From positions 25,009,181 to 25,073,180 of the forward strand of contig OZ026603.1 of assembly GCA_964020085.1 (NCBI GenBank): a DNA stretch of 64,000 bases, in the 5' to 3' direction. Position 1 is the stretch's first letter. Each line of letters starts with the position of its first letter. The notes below the pieces were generated by a model. It saw only the letters and a program-made list of their open reading frames with translations. It did not search any database and had not been told where the DNA came from. Both the position numbers and the translations under genes were made by a program. The DNA is from Micromussa lordhowensis (lineage: Eukaryota > Cnidaria > Anthozoa > Scleractinia > Lobophylliidae). Shown piece by piece: positions 55,866 to 64,000 of this stretch.

Positions 55866-58052
55866 GACGTGCTTTATCACCGCTAAATGTAACAACAACG
55901 TTAAATGTAATACCAACCGTAAATGTAATAAAAATTAACTCTAAATGTAATACTAACCACAGATGTAATAGAAATCAACCCTAAATGCAATAACTTACCC
56001 CATCGTAAATGTAATACAATTTAACGCTAAATGTAATAAGCTGACCAACCATAAATGCGGCAAAGGCGTAAATGGCATCAATATCATCAGTGATATGATA
56101 TCACTTCAATGTATTATCGGAATACCCAATCACAGTTATTCCCCTTTACTAACTACACCGTTAGGCGCAGATTACCCCTGGGGGGTTACTCCCATACAAG
56201 GGGGGTATGCGCCGCCTAACGGGGTCATGATTTTGGACCTCCTGAGTTAGAGACGTTTCCTAAACAGGGTAATATATAGATTTAGGCCAGCCTAAAAGCG
56301 TAGCTCCTGGGCCGGGTTGTTCAGAGCCCGATCAAACTAGCCGAGGATAAAGTAGAATTTTGATTTGAGTTTTGTAACTTTGCGGTGAGATTTTCTGTAT
56401 ATTGTTTTTGTGTTTTGAATTTTAATGAAAGCAAAATACGCAAAACAAAAGCAGTGAAAAAACTTTGTACAAAAGAAAAGGTTATAATTCGGTTAAATTT
56501 TAATCCTGGGTTAGCGTTAACCGGCTTCCTACCAACCCTACGCTGTTTACAGCAAGTTAATCCTGACATGAGCCCGCGATCTGATCGAAAAAAGCAGCAC
56601 TTGGCCAGCGGTCAACTTTAAAAAAACACGTGACCTCGATGAGCCCTGAACTTGAGCCCGCGATATGGTCACGTGATACTGGTCAGCGGATTCCTTGTTT
56701 TGACAGGTGTCAATTGACTGCAACATGGATGTCCAAAGGACGCTTTAAACCAAGGGTACATGTGCTCTGTCAACCTACAAGGAAAGCCCGCGAAAACTGA
56801 AGCCTCGTTTTGGTTTACGTGTCAATTGTGGCCGCCATGTTGCGCGACTCCACCACCGTCGTCGTCGTCGTCGTCGTGCGTACGCGCCCACGAGCAATAC
56901 CGCTAGCCATGATACACATGAGAAAATCAGTTCATGGGTTCCCTTCAGTTTCCTAATATGGGTATGGGGCTCCGCTTGGCGGCCTTCGGCCGCCGGAGCT
57001 CCGCTATAATATTTTGAATGCACAAAATCTCCACCTTTGTAAGCAAGGAGAGATTGCTTTAAAAAAATACGATTCAAAACTGTTACACCCTGTGTTGCCC
57101 ATAGTTAGCTTACGAGCATGATTGTGTGTGTTTTTGGCTAACCATATCAAATGTAGGGCAAATTCTTTCCAAAACGGGTCCAAATTCTGGAGTCTCGGGC
57201 GGCATATACGCACCCAAAAAATAGTTCAGTGCCCCCCCCCCCCCCGGGAGATTACCCAAAGAAGCTTCTTGACACTTAAATAAAGACACAAGTTAAACGG
57301 AATATAGTCACTATAGGAGATATGTTCATATAGAAGAGGTCATGGTCTGTACCATCTGTATATTTTTATGTTTTATCATACCACCGTCTCACCAAATCTT
57401 TCAAACACTAAGGACTCTAAAAAATAGCGGCCCCCATTCAAAACAGAGTGTAAACCAGGGGCCCAAACGATCCCATAACTGACTGCACGCCTTCTCTCGC
57501 CCAGGCTTCCCCACTATTTTTGACTATGTACTTGCGCTATCCTCTGCAAAGAACTTCGGAAATGATGTTTGCAAAAGCTCCACCATCAAAAGGGCTATTT
57601 TTTGAGCAGGATTTTAGACCGATAGGCGAACTGAACAAATCTACACAGTTGCGACATTCGAGGGTAAAATATAAATACTTCTTTCACAAGGCGTCGTTCT
57701 CGGCGTCGCCGTGGTCAATGCTAAAACTCCCTAATCTTAAGACGTTCAGACGTTCCCAGTAAGCTTTGACTGGAACTACGCAGAACCTCGGGAATGTTCA
57801 CAAAAAATCACCGACACTTCAAATGATAACCGGTAATCGTAAGGGAGCTTTCAATACTGTTATTACATTTGAGGTTGGTCAGCTTAATACATTTAGCGTT
57901 AAATTGTATTACATTTACGGTGGGGTAAGTTATTACATTTAGGATTGATTTTTATTTCATTTGTGGTTAGTATTACATTTAAAGTTAATTTTAATTACAT
58001 TTACGGTTGGTATTACATTTAGCGTTATTATTACATTTATTGGTGATACACG
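55866..58052. mobile_element. Element with long inverted repeats built of TAAATGTAATA subrepeats
   Basis: The left arm (55,866-56,060) and right arm (57,855-58,052) are reverse complements over about 190 bp. Each contains around eight copies of a short motif, (C/G)NTAAATGTAATA, separated by 8-15 bases (ACCAACC, AAAATTAACT, AACTTACCCC...). The termini carry TATCACC. The 1.8-kb interior has no transposase; it holds other MITEs. Confidence 0.7.
56309..56541. repeat. MITE with GGCCGGGTTGTTC end
   Basis: Imperfect inverted repeat: GGGCCGGGTTGTTCAGAGCC at the left against the complement of GGTAGGAAGCCGGTTAACGC at the right, both followed by a GGAT(A/T)AAA motif. Nested in the 55.9-58.1 kb element. 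Confidence 0.55.
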
Positions 58053-58320
58053 TGCCAGCAAAACTCTCGGGTTATGACGCTTTGTACAAGGAGGCAAAGC
58101 AAATCAGGCAAAAATATGACAGTTTTAAAAAATGACGTGCTAGAAGTATGGTGTGCTTGTTCAACATTCAGCAAAAATAACTCTACCAAGATAAAGATAC
58201 AGCACAAAGCAGTGTATAAAAATATAGTCTACGAGAAATCCGGCATTATTTGGTGAGAATGTACGTAGCAATAGGCATTTTATTCATTTTAAAACATCGT
58301 ATATATTTTTTAACCAAATC

Positions 58321-58428
58321 TCTAAAACATTGGCAAAATCGTTTCCTCGAATGGCCTCTAAAACATTGGCAAAATGGTTTCCTCAAATGGCCTCTAGAAC
58401 ATTGGCAAAATGGTTGTCTCGAATGGCC
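58321..58428. repeat. 36-bp tandem repeat, 3 copies
   Basis: Units start at 58,321, 58,357 and 58,393: TCTAAAACATTGGCAAAAT followed by (C/G)GTTTCCTCGAATGGCC. A minus-strand open frame reads it as FCQCFRGHSRK repeats, with no family support. Confidence 0.9.
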
Positions 58429-58652
58429 TCGCGTTGCCTCGCGCTCAATAAAGCCGTCCCACGCGGATTCACGATGTCTGGTTATTAAATTATGTTTCAG
58501 TTTAATTAATTTAATGACATGTACGTAACACCTCTCCCTCGCCTGCCGCGGCATCAGCTTACCGCTCCTGCTGAGAATTTTTTTCTCGGGCAAAGCTCGT
58601 CATGGGGCGAGTGTTTTAAAATAGGTTGCACGGAGGGGAGGGCTGTTGTTAA

Positions 58653-59107
58653 GGCCGGTACACACGAGAGAGCTTGCTCCTGCAGCACGCTCCTGCAACA
58701 CGCTCCCGGGTAAGTACCCCAGCCAGTACACACGAGGGAGCTTGCTCCAGCAGCACGCTCCTGCAACACGCTCCCGGGTAAGTACCCCAACCAGTACACA
58801 CGAAGGACACGACGAGGGAACTGAATGATGAAACAACCCAACTGGATACACGTCATTTCACGGGAACCAAATTTCAGTACACACGAGGGAGCTTGCTCCT
58901 GAAACGCACTCTTGCAACCGATTTGCCCTGGAGCTTGCTCCCTCATATCAAACCAGTTTGATACGAGGGAGCAAAACTCGGGAGCAAAAGTTTTGTTGCG
59001 CAACATATTTTTTCACTAGAAATCGTTGGTGCAGACGAGGGAGCTTTGCTCCGGGAGCGTGTTGCAGGAGCGTGCTCCCGGAGCAAGCTCCCTCGTGTGT
59101 ACCGGCC
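58653..59107. mobile_element. TTAA-flanked MITE 3 (455 bp)
   Basis: The ends GGCCGGTACACACGAG and CTCGTGTGTACCGGCC lie between TTAA at 58,649-58,652 and 59,108-59,111. The inside contains repeats of GAGCTTGCTCC and CACGCTCCTGCAACACGCTC in both orientations, so it is highly self-complementary. No gene. Confidence 0.88.
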
Positions 59108-59185
59108 TTAAGTGTGGGGTGACTTAATTTTTCCGATTTCCCCTTTATAATGCCGAAGTTTGCTGACAATTTAACCATAACTTTT

Positions 59186-60280
59186 TTAACACTTCAGTTC
59201 ATTTGCTAAAGAACATAAGAATGTTCCAAGTTCATCCAAATCTCCAAATTTTAATACAGTTGCTGTGCCATTAGAATTTGGCATACCATCATGGTTTCTA
59301 GCATGAGGATCGGAGGTATAAAATGAACCATTTGATTCGGTTAAAATAGTCAAAGTAATATTTCTAAAAATGACAATTGCCTGCTTTTTAGTCGTGAAAG
59401 TATTCATCAATGCAGAACATAAGGACATGCAAGGATTTAGTGTGTCATTCGCATTGATTAACCGCTGTAGGCGCTTTTCATAGTTTATGCTGTAAATATC
59501 ACAATCAAGTTGTTCTTCATAACCTGCGAACCGCCTTTCGGTAGGTCCGAAACATTTTGAGCAATGTTCAACATTGTTGAGCAAACAAAAATTTAATGTT
59601 GTGCTTGAGAAGTTTTCTTTGGATTCAAAGGTCGAAAAAGAATTCGACTGAAGGGTCGAATGGATGCTCTTCATGGGTGAAATCGACTCAGAATTTGTCT
59701 TGAAGCACGAGTTTGGAAATGAATGGTTACCTTCAACGAGCGATCCATATTTTGAATTTACGATTGCAAAGTTTTCTTTTACCTTAACAGGCAGAGATTT
59801 CGACTCAATGTACTCTAAAAGCTTTTCTTTCGCCTCAACGGGCAAATGTAACTCGATGGTTGAATTATTTGCCTCAACGGGCAGAGATTTTGACTCATCG
59901 ATCATTACAATCTTTTCTTTCGCCTCAGCGGGCAAATGTAACTTAATGGTTGAATTATTTGCCTCAACGAGCAGAGATTTTGACTCATCGATCAAATTCA
60001 ACGCCCCCACGTGCGAAGAATACTGTGAATGATTTCCCGGCTGTGGCACCGAAGTCGCTTTCGCTTTCGACATAAAGCAGGTTTGCTTCAAATTTTCCTC
60101 TGTTATCTCCCGAGACCAGCAAGCTGCAGTCGGCAGTTTACTTTGAATAGAAGCATTTTTGTCTAACAATTCACTGCTGAGAAAAAAATGATCTCCATTT
60201 AGTAAGACTTGATCGATATCTTGGCACATCCATTCGCGAATCGGCAAAAATTGCTCATATAATAGAGCAGCTAGAGACAT
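59186..60280 (-). CDS. Unrecognised 364-residue protein with protease-like ends
   Basis: An uninterrupted minus-strand frame. The N-terminus (SLAALLYEQFLPIREWMCQD IDQVLLNGDHFF) and C-terminus (IVIFRNITLTILTESNGSFY, SDPHARNHDGMPNSNGTATV LKFGDLDELGTFLC) resemble the two ends of OTU/C76-like cysteine protease domains carried by some invertebrate transposons, with DPH at the Asp-x-His position. The expected catalytic Cys just before SLAALL is not seen; a stop lies eight codons upstream of the ATG (before RQEIF). The middle has 29-residue repeats (DESKSLPVEANNSTIELHLP VEAKEK). It is probably transposon cargo or a degenerate transposon gene. I am unsure of the family. Confidence 0.4.
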   Translation of the reverse strand: MSLAALLYEQFLPIREWMCQDIDQVLLNGDHFFLSSELLDKNASIQSKLPTAACWSREITEENLKQTCFMSKAKATSVPQPGNHSQYSSHVGALNLIDESKSLLVEANNSTIKLHLPAEAKEKIVMIDESKSLPVEANNSTIELHLPVEAKEKLLEYIESKSLPVKVKENFAIVNSKYGSLVEGNHSFPNSCFKTNSESISPMKSIHSTLQSNSFSTFESKENFSSTTLNFCLLNNVEHCSKCFGPTERRFAGYEEQLDCDIYSINYEKRLQRLINANDTLNPCMSLCSALMNTFTTKKQAIVIFRNITLTILTESNGSFYTSDPHARNHDGMPNSNGTATVLKFGDLDELGTFLCSLANELKC

Positions 60281-60675
60281 AAAAATCTCTTGTCTTCAAC
60301 GAGAATCATCACTAAACCGTTCATGACCTTGATGAATACTTCCACAACCAATAAAAGACAATTTGCTGTCCTTGACGAAGCTTGAATGGCCGCAGCGGCG
60401 ACGAAGGCAAAGGGCTTCAAATTTTCACGTGCACTCAGAAGACGCGCACTTCACAGGAGTCCCGGAAACACGAACAGTCCCGGATCACAAGAACCCCGGA
60501 TATCAAAAACGGAATCGACTGCGCATGTCTCCGATCTTACATCCGACAAATTTGGCCGATTTCGCCCTATTGTACAAAAAAGTGTGCTGCCTCGCTATGG
60601 CTCACCAGCAATTAACGCGATTTTCTTAAAATCGCGTTAATAAAGTGCATCGTTAATTTCCTATAATAAGGTATA

Positions 60676-61099
60676 TGAAAAGGTAAGGGATTCTCGTCTT
60701 CTCGGGTACAAATCAAGAATTCTGGTCTCACTTAGGGCGTTGATGACGAAACGTCATCATTCGTAGCTGTCAATGTATCCTTTAGGGTACACTCAAAGAA
60801 ATAATAATAAAAGAAACGCTCTCGTTCTTTCCCGCTGATCTCTCGCCCCCCGCAGGGGTGCCGAATGTATAATAGGAATTGACCCAGTGATGGAGTGAAA
60901 TCGTTCCACCAGTACAACTTGGATAATACAAATATTTTCTAATGTAAAAACAAGCGTGCAGGTTTCTACTAAAAAAAAATATGTTGAAGTCAGTGTGGTC
61001 GTTTCCCGCCTTCTTCCCGTCTGAATAGGGTAAAAGAAAAATTTAGAAAGAGACTAACAATAATATTTGTTAATACTATTCCTGATTTCATTCGATTAG
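60676..61099. other. Gene D intron 1, right part
   Basis: No exon; ends in the acceptor TTCGATTAG before the lectin exon. Confidence 0.55.
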
Positions 61100-61534
61100 G
61101 AAGGACAAGCTCGCCCTTTGTCTTTGGTAATTCGAGTTACACATTTCATAAAATCTCTAGGAAAAAATGGGCGAATTGGAAAGAAAGCAGGCGACATTGC
61201 CAGGATACTGGAAGCGATCTTGTTTCCATTGAAAGTACAAAGGAATGGATCTTCTTGAAAGATACTATTCAAAAAATGGAAACGACTGAATATTTCATCG
61301 GCCTGGAATATACGTCTGGAGCGTGGAGATGGATAAGCGATAACAGCAAAGTCAACGATACCAAAGGAGACTTTCCTTGGGCTAAAGACGAACCCAGTAG
61401 TGATAACGAAAATTGCGCGGTTATGTATAAGGAATACAGGCATGACTATGGACTGTTTAGCGACTTGAGATGTACTGCAAAAACAAATAACGGATATATC
61501 TGCGAGAGTCCCGTTAACAGCAATGACCAAGAGG
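61100..61534 (+). CDS. Gene D exon 2: C-type lectin domain
   Basis: A 435-nt intact exon, phase 1 both ends, donor GTATGT. Landmarks: SSPFVFGNSSYTFHK, NWKESRRHCQDTGSDLVSIE, EYFIGLEYTSGAWRWISDN, FPWAKDEPSSDNENCAVM, LFSDLRC and GYICESPV. The four cysteines are present. The sugar-site triplet is EPS and the WND position is FSD. It is clearly a different subfamily from A and C and matches the truncated exon of gene B over the last 67 codons. Whether stalk and membrane exons follow cannot be seen in this window. Confidence 0.88.
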
Positions 61535-61754
61535 GTATGTCTTACAAATTATTACGCTTTTTGTTGCGTCTTCACTGGGCCTTTTCTTGTTTTCAAATAG
61601 CACCTTGTAAACTATTCTAAACATGAAAATCGTTTTTGACTCATTGAAATGGTTACTGGATAGACGGTGATCAGACAAACAAATAATATGCGATTCTTTC
61701 AATATAGAGAACGGCAAAAATTACGCCATGTTAACACTTACATAGAACAGCTTA

Positions 61755-61897
61755 CTCGCCTATGTTCATCGGCGAGGTAATTCTGTCTGTACAATAATGG
61801 CGCAAAAATCTCGCCCATGATCAGCGGTGGAGTTATTCTGTCTGTATAATAATGGCAGGAAAGTCTCGCTGATGATCGGCGGCAGGGTAATTATCGG
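61755..61897. repeat. 55-bp tandem repeat, module D copy
   Basis: Paralogous to 26,182-26,324, same unit and copy number, with scattered substitutions. Confidence 0.85.
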
Positions 61898-63070
61898 AAA
61901 TTGGAGTCAACTGGCTCGTATCAAGAAAAGCTGATCAAATTAAAAAAACAATGCTTTTTGTTTGCTGTCGCAAATATGGCCTTAAAAGGAGATCTTTAAA
62001 CAATAGCATTAGCGCCAAACAAAGGCTTATTAATTCAGGAGGGATTTTGTCAAAAAATGTCCCGTTACGTTTGTGAACGTTGTTTTTTGTTTGTTCACCC
62101 TTGCCACCCCTGCCGATCTCCAAACAATTTATGTCCGAGAACTTGTTGTTGCTGCGCAGAGAGCGTAGCGAGCGAGCAGCAACATAATCAGGACTTAAGA
62201 AGAATATATAGAAGGGGATACGAATTCTCGAATTCATCACTTTTTACCAGAATGCATTGCCAAGTTAGAATTTTAATGTATCAGAAATGGTCTATTCTTC
62301 CAAAGGAGATGTAAATTAAGTCTTCTTGATTTAAAATCCCCGCTCCAAGACATTTTATAAATTTCATTGTTTTTTATCAGTTGAAGTTCTTGTAAATTGG
62401 AATTATAAACAGGTCGTTTTGTGCCATATTTGTTTCGCCGACAACCTCAAGGCTAAAAGACTATAAAACCGAACTTTTCGATGCTGCCAAGCTGAATTTT
62501 GTAATTTTGTTCGTGTTAACAGGGAACGCTGCTTCATATACTGCTTCAAATTTGATTCTCGCGTGCGTATCCCAAGTTTGGAGAGCCAATTAAAATGCAT
62601 GAAAAGAATCAACAACCGGTTTGGTAATTACAAAATTAGACAGTGATGCATTAGAATGTTTTTTCCTAATACTCAAGTGGTAGTCTCGACCTCTTTCAGA
62701 CAATAAAGTAACATAGCAAGTACCTTAAAAATAAATAGTTAAAAATTATTCACCGAAGTGGAGGTGAATAGTACTTGGCTAATCATCTCCGAGCTAGCCA
62801 ATCAGCGCGCACGAAAAGTACTATTCACTTGTGTGGTATATACTAATCGCGAATAGTCACGGCATTTTGAGTTATTTTGGCCATGTAAAAAATAACCTTG
62901 AAATTGAAGGAAACTTGAAAATAGTAGTTTACTAAGGTAGAAAAACACTAAAGACATAATAATAATAAACCAAGAATTACCAAGGATGGTTAAGGATGGA
63001 AAAGATTAACCACGTATTGTAAACGACAAACTTGAAAACTTTAGGCTCAACTTTTCAAGACACGTTGATA
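61898..63070. other. Gene D intron 2, paralogous to module B
   Basis: Matches 26,325-27,528 closely, including the MITE right end and the insertion at about 62,755-62,850. No exon. Confidence 0.6.
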
Positions 63071-64000
63071 GAGAGCTTTAGATTCGAGTACGAGAACGAG
63101 TACAAGTAAGAGTTGTGACCGCGCGAGATCTGGTACTAGTATCTCGTACTCGTAGCCGCGTTGACGAAAATTGTAACTTTAAACAAATGTGTCGATCCGA
63201 GTTCGAGTTGTAGCAATCTCGCCATGTTTAGCAAAAAAGCTATCGTAAAAGCATCCGTTTACCTCCTTGGGGATGAAGAGATTGACGAAGAAGAATTCCT
63301 GGCGATTTGTGAAATTGCAAAGACAAGAGGACAACATCCTTACAATCAGTATGAAAGGATTGACGATGTTTTTGACGCCATTTCTTCTGAAGAGTTTGAA
63401 ACAGAGTTAAGGTTTGGCATCAGAGAATTGCCTCTCCTTCTTCGGGCATTAAAAATTCCAGAAATGTTTACTTGCGCCAATGGCACGGTGTGTTCAGGAA
63501 CAGAAGAACTGTTGATTGTATTGAAACGTTTTTCTTACCCATGTCGTCTCTCGGATATGATTCCTTGCGGCTTTGGTCGTTCAGTGCCCGAGCTGAGCTT
63601 AATCTTAAACGAGGTGATCATCTTTATTTACACAAACCATGGATACTTGCTCAGAGATCTCGATCAACCCTGGCTGAGTAGCCAACACGTGGAGGACTTT
63701 GCTCTTGCTGTCCATAGAAAGGAAGCAGCTCTTGAGAATTGCTGGGAGTTTGTAGATGGGACAGTTCCCCCAATTTGTCGCCCAGGAGAGAACCAGCGTG
63801 TGATGTACAATGGGCACAAAAGGGTAACGCCCTAAAGTTTCAATCAGTTGTTGCGGCAAATGGTTTAATAGCCAATTTGTATGGACCCGTTGGTAAGTTT
63901 ATGCGATTATTTGCATCGTTCTACTGTAATGCATCCCCTTATTTAAGCCCCTAAATTTGAAACTGAATTGAAGTGTCACTTCCGTAAATCCTCGAATTAA
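63071..64000 (+). mobile_element. PIF/Harbinger transposon, second copy, cut by the window end
   Basis: Starts with the same inverted repeat (GAGCTTTAGATTCGAGTACG) in the same flanking sequence as 27,529. It contains transposase exon 1 and, at the right window edge, the start of the nested MITE (GTAAATCCTCGAATTAA). Confidence 0.88.
63224..63892 (+). pseudogene. PIF/Harbinger transposase exon 1, better-preserved copy
   Basis: Opens MFSKKAIVKASVYLLGDEEI and runs uninterrupted through ELRFGIRELPLLLRALKIPE, NHGYLLRDLDQP and WEFVDGTVPPICRPG (first catalytic Asp) to GHKRVTP. There it meets the same frameshift/TAA (63,833-63,835) as the 27.7-kb copy. The N-terminal frameshift and TAG of that copy are absent here. 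The exon ends at GTAAGT (63,893); the second exon lies beyond the window. Confidence 0.85.

Larger units (their letters stand above)
54196..60675. mobile_element. Nested transposon block with outer inverted repeats
   Basis: Near the left edge ACCTTATTTTAG, AAATTAACGATGCACGTTAA and AACGCGAA occur; near the right edge (60,612-60,675) the complement of ACCTTATTATAGGAAATTAA CGATGCAC..TTAATAACGCGA is found. This suggests one DNA transposon of about 6.5 kb. Inside are a Penelope fragment, an inverted-repeat element, MITEs and the ORF at 59,186-60,280. The superfamily is not recognised. The whole block lies in intron 1 of gene D. Confidence 0.55.

Noticed and set aside
56775..57077. Minus-strand frame containing an Arg-rich run
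   Set aside because: The Arg run comes from a short GTC repeat (about 56,858-56,876); no start context or domain.
58246..58593. Minus-strand frame with FCQC repeats
   Set aside because: It is a read-through of a 3 x 36-bp tandem repeat with no recognisable protein family.
60363..60640. Three overlapping + strand frames near the right end of the transposon block
   Set aside because: All three frames of one strand are open over the same short GC-richer stretch; no homology is recognised.

Overview
The window looks like nuclear DNA of an invertebrate animal, most likely an anthozoan cnidarian such as a stony coral. The reasons are small exons with GT/AG borders, single-exon C-type lectin domains, and a dense load of PIF/Harbinger, Penelope, L1/Tx1-like and CR1/L2-like elements and hairpin MITEs. 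The species cannot be named from sequence alone. Nothing bacterial is present (no operons, no CRISPR). All exon calls rest on reading frame, splice-site phase and comparison between copies inside the window; there is no RNA evidence.

The backbone is a tandem cluster of four related C-type lectin receptor gene modules, all on the + strand: A (about 1-22,000), B (22,000-34,330), C (34,330-50,410) and D (50,410-end). A and C form one subfamily and B and D another, so the window is a two-gene unit of roughly 30 kb present twice. Module A has what looks like a complete receptor: signal peptide (4675-4753), C-type lectin domain (7637-8062), Ser/Thr-rich stalk exons (9420-9509, 14579-14686), transmembrane exon (15650-15805) and three cytoplasmic exons (16231-16255, 16768-16856, 17478-17647). 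Every junction is phase-compatible, giving 1143 nt or 380 residues. The tail carries an ITIM-like SSYASL and a Grb2-type YVNV. C keeps an intact lectin exon and tail but has lost the start ATG and has a -1 frameshift in the transmembrane exon. B has lost the 5' half of its lectin exon and everything after the first stalk exon. D has an intact signal exon and lectin exon, but the window ends before its stalk.

Modules are separated by arrays of an 8-bp repeat (GTTCCTTC)n at 21.5, 31.9-34.3 and 49.4-50.4 kb, with an inverted array at 23.2 kb. The largest array sits on what looks like the breakpoint of a deletion that removed the 3' part of gene B.

Mobile DNA fills most introns. There is an inverted Penelope dimer with a 13-bp target duplication (1811-2688), a truncated CR1/L2-like LINE (4863-6412), a fragment of a Harbinger-like transposase with a convergent companion ORF (10.3-11.8 kb), and internally deleted L1/Tx1-like fragments (17.8-19.0, 44.9-46.9 kb). 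A two-gene PIF/Harbinger element (27,529-31,402) has a second copy entering at 63,071. Three TTAA-flanked MITEs, a retroposed sequence with a 15-bp duplication and a nested transposon block (54.2-60.7 kb) complete the set. Because the modules are paralogous, the window holds its own empty sites for many of these insertions, so their order can be read directly.
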